The notes: a model not told the origin generated them from the letters alone. Shown: positions 45,401-55,212, numbered from the stretch's first letter. The stretch is DNA of 64,000 bases from Watersipora subatra (GCF_963576615.1 NC_088714.1:42440072-42504071); one strand, 5' to 3'. Made by a program: numbers and translations.

Positions 45401-48400
45401 AACTAATGATACGGAATTTTATGGCAGTTTGTGAGCGTGCCCATTATATCGTTTGCCAGTGAATCGCTCAAGTGTGTGTAGGCGCACCCCAGCGATATCT
45501 CTGCCCTCCTCATGACGCTCGCGATAAAATCGCCTAGTGTGTTTGAACCTTTACAATCAGTTTTCCATGAACAATTTTGGATATGTGAAGTAAAATCTGT
45601 ATAGGCCACCTACAGTGGAACTTCGGTTCTCGACCACAATTCGTTCCAGAAGGTTGGTCGTAAACTGAGTTGTTCGAGATCCCAAAATCCCATTAAAATT
45701 AATATATGTAAGTTTTAATTCGTTCCTAGTTGATTTAACAACTTTGGTAACGTATTTGTTAACATTTTACAACATAAACTGTACTGTATACTATAAATAA
45801 AAATGGGTAGTATAGATTGTGTTTAACTTTAATAAAAGATTTTCTATCAATGATGATGAAAAAACAAAAACAAAAAGTAAACATTTCGAATGCTTTGCTC
45901 ATCATTTGCTAACATCAACTCATGCTAACATCAACTCATACTAACATCGAAAACATTAAAGGTTACGATACGATACCCAGAATCGCAGAAATTGATAATG
46001 AAACAGCAAAAAATGCAACAGATCAGTTACATCAAAAATCGTGTGAAAAAGAAAATAAAAACAGCAATGACATGTTTACTTCACATCTTTGAAGAAGAAT
46101 CCTCCAAAACAATATAGGGTAACTCGTCTGGAGGAATTGTGTCCCTAGAAAATCTCTTCGGTAGAGGCGAGGTCTTCCCAGATGGCTCCTTTTTGTAAAA
46201 AATTAATGACGCAAAACCTCCCTTTCTTTTGAGAACCTTCTGCAAGTGGCTCGTAACAACGTCGTTAACCCATAAACATGCTGTTTCCGGAGCTGTTCCG
46301 AACGTTTAATTCAAATGCACATGTTCCGATTTGGTCGAGAACCGAATTCATGGTTGAGATCTGAGACGAACAAATCTCAAAATTTTTGGTCGAAATCCGA
46401 GTTGGTCAAAAACCGAAGCATTCGAGAACCGAGGTTCCACTGTATATATCTGTCTCAGCATATGAAGTAACTTTCAACATTTACAACATTATAAGTTTGT
46501 AAGTAAAAAAAAGGCTGGCTGAAATTAAAAACAATGAAGAATATACTAATAAAATAAAGTTAAGTTGTGTATTTCTATCACTCACTCCATCGCCAGACAT
46601 AGACATTGCCTAGCGGCCATTGCCTAGCGGCCATTGCCTAGCGGCCATTGCCTAGCGGCCATTGCCTAGCGGCCATTGCCTAGCGGCCATTGCCTAGCGG
46701 CCATTGCCTAGCGGCCATTGCCTAGCGGCCATTGCCTAGCGGCCATTGCCTAGCGGCCATTGCCTAGCGGCCATTGCCTAGCGGCCATTGCCTAGCGGCC
46801 ATTGCCTAGCGGCCATTGCCTAGCGGCCATTGCCTAGCGGCCATTGCCTAGCGGCCATTGCCTAGCGGCCATTGCCTAGCGGCCATTGCCTAGCGGCCAT
46901 TGCCTAGCGGCCATTGCCTAGCGGCCATTGCCTAGCGGCCATTGCCTAGCGGCCATTGCCTAGCGGCCATTGCCTAGCGGCCATTGCCTAGCGGCCATTG
47001 CCTAGCGGCCATTGCCTAGCGGCCATTGCCTAGCGGCCATTGCCTAGCGGCCATTGCCTAGCGGCCATTGCCTAGCGGCCATTGCCTAGCGGCCATTGCC
47101 TAGCGGCCATTGCCTAGCGGCCATTGCCTAGCGGCCATTGCCTAGCGGCCATTGCCTAGCGGCCATTGCCTAGCGGCCATTGCCTAGCGGCCATTGCCTA
47201 GCGGCCATTGCCTAGCGGCCATTGCCTAGCGGCCATTGCCTAGCGGCCATTGCCTAGCGGCCATTGCCTAGCGGCCATTGCCTAGCGGCCATTGCCTAGC
47301 GGCCATTGCCTAGCGGCCATTGCCTAGCGGCCATTGCCTAGCGGCCATTGCCTAGCGGCCATTGCCTAGCGGCCATTGCCTAGCGGCCATTGCCTAGCGG
47401 CCATTGCCTAGCGGCCATTGCCTAGCGGCCATTGCCTAGCGGCCATTGCCTAGCGGCCATTGCCTAGCGGCCATTGCCTAGCGGCCATTGCCTAGCGGCC
47501 ATTGCCTAGCGGCCATTGCCTAGCGGCCATTGCCTAGCGGCCATTGCCTAGCGGCCATTGCCTAGCGGCCATTGCCTAGCGGCCATTGCCTAGCGGCCAT
47601 TGCCTAGCGGCCATTGCCTAGCGGCCATTGCCTAGCGGCCATTGCCTAGCGGCCATTGCCTAGCGGCCATTGCCTAGCGGCCATTGCCTAGCGGCCATTG
47701 CCTAGCGGCCATTGCCTAGCGGCCATAGCCTAGCGGCCATAGCCTAGCGGCCATAGCCTAGCGGCCATAGCCTAGCGGCCATAGCCTAGCGGCCATAGCC
47801 TAGCGGCCATAGCCTAGCGGCCATAGCCTAGCGGCCATAGCCTAGCGGCCATAGCCTAGCGGCCATAGCCTAGCGGCCATAGCCTAGCGGCCATAGCCTA
47901 GCGGCCATAGCCTAGCGGCCATAGCCTAGCGGCCATAGCCTAGCGGCCATTGCCTAGCGGCCATTGCCTAGCGGCCATTGCCTAGCGGCCATTGCCTAGC
48001 GGCCATTGCCTAGCGGCCATTGCCTAGCGGCCATTGCCTAGCGGCCATTGCCTAGCGGCCATAGCCTAGCGGCCATAGCCTAGCGGCCATTGCCTAGCGG
48101 CCATTGCCTAGCGGCCATAGCCTAGCGGCCATAGCCTAGCGGCCATAGCCTAGCGGCCATAGCCTAGCGGCCATAGCCTAGCGGCCATAGCCTAGCGGCC
48201 ATAGCCTAGCGGCCATAGCCTAGCGGCCATAGCCTAGCGGCCATAGCCTAGCGGCCATAGCCTAGCGGCCATAGCCTAGCGGCCATAGCCTAGCGGCCAT
48301 AGCCTAGCGGCCATAGCCTAGCGGCCATAGCCTAGCGGCCATAGCCTAGCGGCCATAGCCTAGCGGCCATAGCCTAGCGGCCATTGCCTAGCGGCCATTG

Positions 48401-50016
48401 CCTAGCGGCCATTGCCTAGCGGCCATAGCCTAGCGGCCATAGCCTAGCGGCCATTGCCTAGCGGCCATTGCCTAGCGGCCATTGCCTAGCGGCCATAGCC
48501 TAGCGGCCATTGCCTAGCGGCCATAGCCTAGCGGCCATAGCCTAGCGGCCATAGCCTAGCGGCCATAGCCTAGCGGCCATAGCCTAGCGGCCATAGCCTA
48601 GCGGCCATAGCCTAGCGGCCATAGCCTAGCGGCCATAGCCTAGCGGCCATAGCCTAGCGGCCATAGCCTAGCGGCCATAGCCTAGCGGCCATAGCCTAGC
48701 GGCCATAGCCTAGCGGCCATAGCCTAGCGGCCATAGCCTAGCGGCCATAGCCTAGCGGCCATAGCCTAGCGGCCATAGCCTAGCGGCCATAGCCTAGCGG
48801 CCATAGCCTAGCGGCCATAGCCTAGCGGCCATAGCCTAGCGGCCATAGCCTAGCGGCCATAGCCTAGCGGCCATAGCCTAGCGGCCATAGCCTAGCGGCC
48901 ATAGCCTAGCGGCCATAGCCTAGCGGCCATAGCCTAGCGGCCATAGCCTAGCGGCCATAGCCTAGCGGCCATAGCCTAGCGGCCATAGCCTAGCGGCCAT
49001 AGCCTAGCGGCCATAGCCTAGCGGCCATAGCCTAGCGGCCATAGCCTAGCTGCCATAGCCTAGCGGCCATAGCCTAGCGGCCATAGCCTAGCGGCCATAG
49101 CCTATACTTCCATTCATGCGCTTCCTTCAACTGATTGTCATTTTACTATTTGACATATAACTAACTAAGTAAATGCCTGGCATGCACGAGGAAATAAAAA
49201 CCTCTTGCTCAGAAGTTATTTTCTCAAACACTGGCCGTCTGATGCACCGTTAAAGATTGGTAGGTGTAATACGCATGTCCACACTTATTCCATAGTATAC
49301 GGCAGGGTGAAAGGGTAGTGTAGTGGTTAGCGCGCCTGTCTGAAAAACCGGTGTTTCCGAGTTCACTTTTAGTGTGAAGCGGTTCTTCGTTTTTAACGCT
49401 AGTAATCGATGTAAGCATGCATATTTTATTGCTGTAACTGGACATACGACAGACCAACAAACGCTTGGATTAATATAAATGAAGGTTTTTGTTTTATACA
49501 TCAATGCAAAATACATTTTTGATATAAGCATTTGCTGTAATGTTGTGTAATGTGTAAGTACATGGAGAATTTGGAAATTGATCAACACACAATATATCCT
49601 TGAAAAATATTTTCTCGAACATATGAAAGTGTCAAGGTTGACTATATCTAATAGGCCTACTGCATGGATTAGTGACAAGATGCGAAGAAAACTTACCCAA
49701 GAACAACGAGCTCTCCATATGTAACTTCGTCCGGAGGCGGGGTTGATGTGACTTTAGTTTCACTGCTAGTTTTTGATGACCTACAAGACTTCCTATAACT
49801 AGAAGGTGATGAGACCAAACTTCCATTAGTTAAAATACTGCTGTCACTCAAAGTGCTCGGCTGTGTGAGCTGAGTTGATGTACCGGCAGCCACTTCAAAA
49901 TCTGGCTGAACATTTTCAACATTTTCCAGATTGGCTGTCACTCCATCCTCGACAATGATTGTTTCTTGGTGCTCCAAACATGTCGTGGCTGGCATCAGCT
50001 GTACATCGGCTGCCAT
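24440..50016 (-). CDS. PELI: Pellino E3 ubiquitin ligase, 9 exons, complete
   Basis: Pellino proteins bind phosphorylated IRAK/Pelle through a cryptic FHA domain and ubiquitinate partners of Toll/IL-1 receptor signalling through a C-terminal RING-like domain. Exons in order: 50016-49697, 43013-42884, 41321-41165, 38793-38681, 37285-37174, 31407-31246, 29152-28922, 25269-25158, 24593-24440. These total 497 codons including TAG, giving 496 residues with every phase consistent. Vertebrate Pellinos are about 420; the excess is a Ser/Thr-rich N-terminus of about 97 residues before GELVVLG (about 101-107). FHA-region landmarks: SYTLSR, DMFQIGRSSESPIDF, QSTISRFSCR, DGLTTNGV. RING-like ligands: CGH in exon 7, CPMC, CAH in place of the usual CGH in exon 8, and CPFC in exon 9, so the Cys/His pattern is kept. 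The exon 7 donor (GTTG|GTGTAA) is weak. Start ATG context is good (GGCAATGG). Confidence 0.96.
25858..27432. mobile_element. 1.57 kb giant palindromic element with 8 bp target duplication
   Basis: Flanked by GTCTGACC at 25850-25857 and 27433-27440. The outer about 400 bases on each side are inverted copies of each other (AGTTATCTTCCC, CACACGAGCGTTTCCGGTG, TTTAGGCCACACCCC, TAAGTAAGTGAGTTAATGCA on the left, all reversed on the right). The interior (about 26260-27020) contains decayed CCCGGC-family sequence and a second copy of AAGGATCATGAATTTCCACA (26005 and 26704). The 8 bp duplication and CA...TAGAG-like ends suggest a hAT-type foldback. It lies in a Pellino intron. Confidence 0.88.
26275..26880 (+). 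repeat. decayed CCCGGC-family fragments inside the palindrome
   Basis: AAAAAAGTCTTTGGACAGAAA followed by CATTCTAACTTTTAAACTTC and TCATATCATGAG matches the family body at 43165-43260. A second partial copy starts at about 26750. The CCCGG head itself is lost. Confidence 0.6.
28413..28855. mobile_element. 443 bp MITE with GGTTCACACTA termini
   Basis: Left GGTTCACACTATATCGCCGT and right (reverse complement) GGTTCACACTATGTCGCCGT, continuing TCAGCG on both sides. No clear target duplication. It ends 66 bases from the donor of Pellino exon 7 (28922). The design resembles 44780-45549. Confidence 0.75.
30253..30779. repeat. 22 bp minisatellite, about 24 copies
   Basis: Unit TTGAACTACGCATACTGACC plus AG, with variants at three positions (TACGC/TACCC, CTGACC/CCGACC, CAG/CAT) distributed irregularly. 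In a Pellino intron. Confidence 0.97.
31930..32634. repeat. 19 bp minisatellite, about 37 copies
   Basis: Unit TCTATATAATATACTTCTG, with scattered single-base variants (TTTTG, TTTCT, TCCAT). In a Pellino intron. Confidence 0.97.
32650..32935. repeat. 42 bp tandem repeat, about 6-7 copies
   Basis: Unit contains AACAGTGTCTAAACCACGTA followed by GTTCACTATATATTATGATA. It starts 16 bases after the 19 bp array. The 42-base period keeps one frame open (32696-32932), which is not evidence of a gene. Confidence 0.92.
33080..33355. repeat. degenerate tandem repeat of CTATAGCTA-type units
   Basis: Irregular repeats of 'TTCAATCTATAGCTAT' and 'GTTATGTA' motifs with no single period. Confidence 0.6.
33356..34620. 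other. Pellino intron sequence, nothing recognised
   Basis: Unique-looking AT-rich sequence between tandem arrays. Open frames at 33387-33662 (plus) and 34008-34211 (minus) have no recognisable features. Confidence 0.4.
34634..35860. repeat. 21 bp minisatellite, about 58 near-identical copies
   Basis: Unit TATTTCACTTGCTAACCTCAG. I see no internal variants; only the edge units differ (CACTTCCTAACCTCAG at the left, TATTTCGGTGAGAT at the right). Because the period is a multiple of three and no stop occurs, it is open on both strands. On the minus strand, the Pellino sense, it reads as SEILRLA heptads, within a 455-codon frame at 34524-35891. It is in the intron between Pellino exons 5 and 6. 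Confidence 0.97.
35900..35970. repeat. about 23 bp tandem repeat, three copies
   Basis: AATCCTACCTAAACAGGAAG units with TG or TGGTT spacers, just beyond the 21 bp array. Confidence 0.9.
36268..37142. mobile_element. 875 bp inverted-repeat element with TTAA target site, copy 2
   Basis: Starts AGGTTGACTTGCAAC, ends GTTGCAAGTCAACCT, flanked by TTAA at 36264-36267 and 37143-37146. Similar throughout to 4383-5256 in the UAP56 intron. Its right edge is only 27 bases from the intron start after Pellino exon 5 (donor at 37173). Confidence 0.88.
37299..37655. repeat. 45 bp minisatellite abutting the acceptor of Pellino exon 5
   Basis: Eight copies of a 45-base unit (GTATACTGGGTGGTACTAGT, ATCAGCTGTATACAAGTAAG, ACTCA). 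Exon 5 starts at 37285, so only 13 unique intron bases separate the array from the exon. The branch point must be within the repeat; each unit offers an AGCTGATAC-like sequence in the sense strand. Confidence 0.95.
37780..38175. repeat. 35 bp minisatellite, about 11 copies
   Basis: Unit ACCATGGACTATATCGTACA followed by TATTATACTGCAAAT. Copies degrade towards 38280, where partial units continue (GGACTACATAATATTACACG). In the intron between Pellino exons 4 and 5. Confidence 0.93.
39470..40290 (+). repeat. dispersed repeat, copy 2 (related to 310-720 and 62270-62400)
   Basis: Contains GAATGCCACCTCTATTTGAC, a GAGGTCTTGATACTTCAATG segment shared in reverse with 335-400, a GCTAATATCAACTAGCTCAG segment shared with 62290-62340, and two 'GAACGTC(G/A)CCTCTAATAAA' motifs at 40148 and 40216. 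Probably one or two decayed elements. In a Pellino intron. Confidence 0.6.
41080..41110. other. 12 bp perfect hairpin near the Pellino exon 3 donor
   Basis: TGTAATGTCACC, seven-base loop, GGTGACATTACA. It starts 54 bases downstream of the donor of Pellino exon 3 (exon ends at 41165). It could fold in the pre-mRNA; function unknown. Confidence 0.6.
42300..42425. repeat. 35 bp tandem repeat, about 3.5 copies
   Basis: CTATACCTGATCTAGCTATA followed by CCTACATATAATCAG, repeated in a Pellino intron. Confidence 0.9.
43131..44107 (+). repeat. CCCGGC-head dispersed repeat, longest copy, with tRNA-like segment
   Basis: Head CTAGCTGTACTACCCGGCAT, body CATTCTAACTTTCAAACTAC, then at about 43928-44000 a tRNA-like segment with an A-box-like TAGCTCAGTGG and a B-box-like GTTCAAATTC, then GCTGGACATACACAATGGCA and a terminal (TA)n run followed by GATTGA. 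The tRNA-like part suggests a SINE-like component. In Pellino intron 1. Confidence 0.75.
44325..44370. repeat. 22 bp direct duplication
   Basis: CATGCCAGTTGCCAATGCTG (CT) occurs twice in succession. Confidence 0.85.
44780..45549. mobile_element. 770 bp MITE with ACACA(T/C)TAGGCGAT termini
   Basis: Left GGTGAAAACACATTAGGCGA and right (reverse complement) GGTTCAAACACACTAGGCGA, followed by matching GCGAT-rich subterminal motifs. No convincing target duplication, no transposase frame. In Pellino intron 1. Confidence 0.7.
45613..46442. mobile_element. 830 bp pogo/Tigger-like non-autonomous element
   Basis: Left CAGTGGAACTTCGGTTCTCG and right CGAGAACCGAGGTTCCACTG, flanked by TA at 45611-45612 and 46443-46444. 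Internal copies of the TIR motif occur (GGTCGAGAACCGAATTC near 46330). No transposase frame. In Pellino intron 1. Confidence 0.85.
46604..49104. repeat. 14 bp CpG-containing minisatellite, about 178 copies
   Basis: Unit CATTGCCTAGCGGC, 2.5 kb long. Two unit types differ by one base (GGCCATTGCC versus GGCCATAGCC). Roughly the first 79 units are all T-type; after about 47725 the types alternate in blocks, and from about 48520 nearly all are A-type. One unit near 49050 has AGCTGCC. Every normal unit carries one CpG. In Pellino intron 1, about 590 bases from exon 1. Confidence 0.98.
49300..49490 (+). repeat. tRNA-like repeat fragment
   Basis: GTAGTGTAGTGGTTAGCGCG (A-box-like) followed about 45 bases later by CCGAGTTCACTTTTAG (weak B box), then ACTGGACATACGACAGACCA, the tail shared with the CCCGGC-head family. 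The acceptor arm is not convincing for a functional tRNA. Confidence 0.6.
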
Positions 50017-50205
50017 TGCCTTAGCCGGTAATTCTGGTGACTCTGGAATTGTGGTAGATTACAATGTTCGTGGTTCAACCCTTCAGTTTGCCCCTTTTAT
50101 CACCATCAGCTGTAAAGTTAAACGAGTAGCTAAAGTACATACACTCTTGCTAATCAACATTATAGACCAGCCTTATGCAAACAGATTTTTCTTTCAATAC
50201 ACATA

Positions 50206-50610
50206 CCCTAGGACACTTATGTATTCGCCTCATCTAACTTTCGCGGAGTCATCCTCTCGCGAAAATTTCATGAGCGAAACTAAACTATCATAACGAACGA
50301 AACGTGAAATTAAATAGCTTTGTTCATTGATAGTCCAAGAAACAAATGGCAGCAAGCGATCAAATTGCACTATCGATCTTGCCCACACAATTCTACCTGC
50401 GGTTCACAATTCCAAACTAGTCGCAAATTGAAATTTTTTTCTTACCACTGAACCGAACCTGAGGAATCTAGTTATGTTTGTTCAACTGCATTTATTTTCA
50501 CATCACTATATTTTCGCACTCAGCAGAGCTGCGATATCAAGTTGCAGGGAAATTTTACTCTGTATGCTACTCACGAAACTAAATACTAGCAAAATATAAG
50601 TGTCCTAGGG
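50206..50610. mobile_element. 405 bp TA-flanked MITE (CCCTAGGACAC ends) upstream of Pellino
   Basis: Left CCCTAGGACACTTATGTATT, right AAATATAAGTGTCCTAGGG, flanked by TA at 50204-50205 and 50611-50612. Subterminal TTTCGCGGAG and CTCGCGAAA motifs resemble those at 14781-15407. It begins 190 bases upstream of the Pellino start codon, so it may lie in the promoter or the 5' UTR. Confidence 0.85.
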
Positions 50611-50612
50611 TA

Positions 50613-52215
50613 GGCTAACTCTACTTTACTGTTTGTTATATTATTTTTGTTTTGTGTCTCAAGATCAAATTTCCTTTCAACAGCTTTGACTGGTGATGAT
50701 GAAGTTCGCATCTATACATCTACAACAGCCAGTGCAACAACCAAAACATTCATTTGTACAGCTTATTCAGTGAGAACTAAACAAACAAAAGGCTTTCACA
50801 AAAACCTAAAGCTTCATGAATTTTGACTACAGGCAGTCATAATGCATGTACCGCATTTCTTGGAAATGCAACATGCCAAATATGATGACGCGAAGTCTAA
50901 TCATCAACTTGCATAGAGAACAGCTGTGCGAGGAATTTTATGACAGCTGGATGTATTAAATGCCAGTCAACACAAAGCTCAGCAAATGGCTGCTAGCTGG
51001 AGACTCGAAGCTTCAAGCTAGTATACAACTTTGGGCTCATTCACAATAAAAACAAAGGAGGATAAATTACCATAATTTGTTAAGTGGAAACATTTGCAAT
51101 GAATAACTTTGCCTATATTATGGAGATAGCAGCTCCTTGCGAGTACAAACTAATGTATTGTCCGAGTGTCGCTTTGTCATTTTAACACAATAATGCACTC
51201 CTATTCGTCTATTAAATTACCTATGGCGTGGGGAACCCGCCGACAGAGTCGGATTTAACCAATGCTTATAATGCCTGCACCAAATTATTGCTTGAGATGA
51301 ACGAGTTAGCACACAGGCGCTTTGCTAGTGCTAAATTCTACTACTTGTAGAGACCATAATTATTATTGGCAAAAATCTATGTAGACGAATCTTAAAAGCT
51401 CTGCTCACAGTTGATCGAAAATCAACATCAAACAGTTTGGTGTCACATTGGTAAGTTGTATTGATGTCCCAAAACTAACATATTTGTGAAGGAAAATTAC
51501 TAGAGCTACTGAGTGGTAATACAAACTTGTCTTGTGAGGTTACAAATGCCGCCAACCCTCATTCAAGAACTTGTGATGCGATGATGGTATGAACTTGTTA
51601 CACAAAATGCACATTGATTACGGTGATATGTAAATTTCAGGCTATTTAATTGCAAAAATTATCTTATCAGTTTATATAGCTCTTTATAAGTATACATTCT
51701 AAAATGTTAGTAATGTTTGAAATCATTTCAAATTAAAAATGTGATGCAACTCCAACTTAAGGTTCACATTGGTGATGGTTTGTTCAAGTTCAATGCAAGC
51801 CCTCGTATTCTGAGAATAGACATCTATTATACCGGTGCTCATACACAAGGCAAGACAATTCCGAGTTTGAACTACACCCAGTGAGAATGAGACTCAGTTG
51901 TTCATTTTAAAGAGCTGTACTCTACACTTTATCTTAAATGTACTCAATATAAATGTGGATAACTATTGAGCCACCCTCTTAATACTCGCCTCATTACATC
52001 GTTAAACAACACCATATTATACATTGCCTTTTTAGACATCAATTATCTAGTTCACTGCAAATTCCAATTTCCATTTCATACAGGCGTATATATGCCTAGA
52101 TTTAAACATGTCACGGATGTTTCCCAATTTCCTATGCATAAGGCTATGCAGATAGATATTTGTTAGATGCCAATCAGGTAACCTTGACAATTGCAAAAAA
52201 TGCAGCAGTTTTTAT
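50613..52215. other. no gene recognised
   Basis: AT-rich sequence upstream of Pellino. No conserved protein segment or clear repeat is visible; part may belong to the Pellino promoter or untranslated exons. Confidence 0.4.
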
Positions 52216-52217
52216 CA

Positions 52218-52492
52218 TGATACATAGACATTAACATCATTCGTACACATTAACATTACACATGATACGTACAAGTTAACATTATACATGATACGTACAC
52301 ATTAACATCACACATGATACGTACACATTAACATTACATATGATTCGTACACATTAACATCACACATGATACATACACATTAACATAATGTATGATGTGT
52401 ACACATTAACATTACACATGATACATACACATTAACATTACACATGATACATACACATTAACATTACACATGATACGTGCACATGTAGGGTG
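52218..52492. repeat. about 26 bp tandem repeat, about 10 copies
   Basis: Unit ACACATTAACATTACACATG plus ATACGT, with single-base variants. Confidence 0.92.
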
Positions 52493-52778
52493 AGCATAAA
52501 TAGCACATACCGGAATGGCACATATAAATAGCACCCCTGAACACATAATAATAGCAACGCCCAAGACATTTGTAGATATGATTAGCTGTATAAAATACAT
52601 TAGGTGAAAATTAAAAATTGCTTTTTCCTATTCGCTTCTGAGTAACCATCAAGTCGATAAAAATATTACTGGATCAATGCCATATTGTTGCAAAAGGAAG
52701 ATCGATAATAACTTCGACTGTATAAGTACACGAGGCACCATAACCAAACGCTCAGGACATGGCACTGTCAATGCGGAC

Positions 52779-53290
52779 TACATAACCTCTCAACTTCTTG
52801 TATCACTATACATAACCTCTCAACTGCTTGTATCACTATACATAACCTCTCAACTTCTTGTATCACTATACATAACCTCTCAACTTCTTGTATCACTATA
52901 CATAACCTCTCAACTGCTTGTATCACTATACATAACCTCTCAACTTCTTGTATCATTATACATAACCTCTCAACTTCTTGTATCACTATACATGACCTCT
53001 CAACTTCTTGTATCACTATACATGACCTCTCAACTTCTTGTATCGCTATACATAACCTCTCAACTTCTTGTATCACTATACATGACCTCTCAACTTCTTG
53101 TATCACTATACATAACCTCTCAACTTCTTGTATCACTATACATAACCTCTCAACTTCTTGTATCACTATACATAACCTCTCAACTGCTTGTATCATTATA
53201 CATAACCTCTCAACTTCTTGTATCATTATACATAACCTCTCAACTTCTTGTATCACTATACATAAACTCTCAACTTCTTGTATCACTACA
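52779..53290. repeat. 30 bp minisatellite, 17 copies, open on both strands
   Basis: Unit TACATAACCTCTCAACTTCT plus TGTATCACTA, with a few substitutions (ACTGCTTG, CATGACC, ATCATTA). The 30-base period leaves long open frames both ways (plus ITSQLLVSLY; minus IQEVERLCIV). No evidence that either is translated. Confidence 0.96.
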
Positions 53291-53299
53291 TATACTGTA

Positions 53300-55200
53300 A
53301 CCCTTCATCAACTTTTGTCTATGTAATGCTTAAAACAGTGTTGGTCTGCGAAATAAAAAAAGACAAACTCTTACACATAGAAGCAATGCGTAGCATGAAA
53401 GCTACTAACTGGTTTTAACAATATTTCCTGTCTCTAGTGTATTCTGTGTCACAGAATGATGGATGCATCAATCTACGCATGGTTAGTCACCAACAATTAT
53501 ATAAGATATTAAAAGAGCATAGTCATGCAAGTATAGTCGTACGCTGTGCAATATCATGAAATGCTACACTAAGTATAACCACGTAAAAGATAAAACATTT
53601 CCTGTACGAAAATCAATAGCCAGATAAATCACATTTAGTATCAACTAACAGCAATGTCTTTGTATCTGTGCATCTTATTTGTGGAGCACAACAGTAAAGA
53701 AAATCAACAAGCCATAAGATATGATATGATTACTGCCAGTGACTAATTATCTCCTCTGAATGTAAAACTAACACTAAAACCCTCTGATGACTGCCACAAG
53801 CTTAGGATTACCAGCCAAGTTTAGCTACATTAAGGGTACATCACGACTGCAGCACACACCAGACATCTTATGTATCAAAATTGAGTTGTATGTATGCCAT
53901 CACACACCCCTCAACATTTTATAAGAACTATAGTAGTTTTTGCCTTGAATAGTTTATACGAAGGTGCTGAACAACCGAGCCAGGTAGATTAATTTACAGG
54001 GAACAAGCGCATGCATGGCGATGCATCGCAAAATGCTGTGGCCCGAGAATTTACAAATATATTTTTGTTTGTAGCCTATGATAACAGAAAGCTTGCTTTA
54101 TAATAAATGCATTCAGTAGGCTGAAATGTTTTATTGAATTCGTTTCCGGGCCATTGACTTAATAATTACCATGTTTGTTACGTATCGCTGAGAGCAGAAT
54201 ATGCAAGATACTTCCAGGTGTATAGATGTGCAAGAGGGAACGGATGCTTATTGAGTACGATTTCATGATAGATATTTTGTCATGCATGCACCCTTTTAGT
54301 AGACGAGTAGAGAATACAAAAACAGCCATGGGCCATGCTCATATTGCCAGAACAGAATACCTGTAACTTACATAGTCATAATGTATTATCCCATAGCGAT
54401 GGCAGCAGCAACTATAAGGCAGACAGCCGAGAAGCAGGTATGAGTCTAAATATGCTAGAGAATGTCTGAAAGATGGAGATTTCATTGAAGCAGAATCTAG
54501 TTAACGGTAAGTGACCAATACAAAGCTGAATGTTGAACTACAACCAAGCAAAATTATCATTTTTCACTTTTGAGAGGAAGCGTCGTGGTTAGTGGAAGCA
54601 GACAAAGGCATGCTCATCAACAGACCACTCATCCACCACAAAAACAAAGAAAGTTCAGGTCAAGGGTACAAAGGAATGCCAGATTTGAAAAGCAACTATA
54701 AAGAAAAATGTTTTCCGTTCTGTAAAGAATTACGAGATAATCAGGAGATGATAGTCCTTTAAGCCTAGTTCACATTGAAGGAGTCTTCATTGGCAGTCAT
54801 AACAGCTGATGTAAACGAATCAGTGCACAACAAACCCCACTAGACACAATGAAACGGTGAAAGCTTGACCTTGTGAATTGCTATGATTCATGCCAGCACC
54901 TCAGGGAACTGCTTCAATATCAACTGTCACCAGCGTTAGAGTCCATTAAAAATGGAGGTAAACAATATTTTACCAGTTTACAGAGATGTACTGCAGTAAG
55001 ACTTAGACTATCACCTATCTTATTATCCATTCATGACTAATAAAGGAAAAGATGCTGGATAGATAACTCATGTACAAAGGAAGCCCAGATTATAGAAATG
55101 TGAAGAGACAACAAAATCTTAATACCGAATGTAAAAGCAAACAGCGGATGAATCTCCCGTGTTTTTTGTTCATCCATTTCATACTCTGCGTTAAAATAGA
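53300..55200. other. no gene recognised
   Basis: AT-rich sequence. A plus-strand stretch at about 54570-54705 is open for some 43 codons and rich in Gln, His and Arg, but has no splice context or similarity that I can support. Confidence 0.35.
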
Positions 55201-55212
55201 CAATTATAATAA

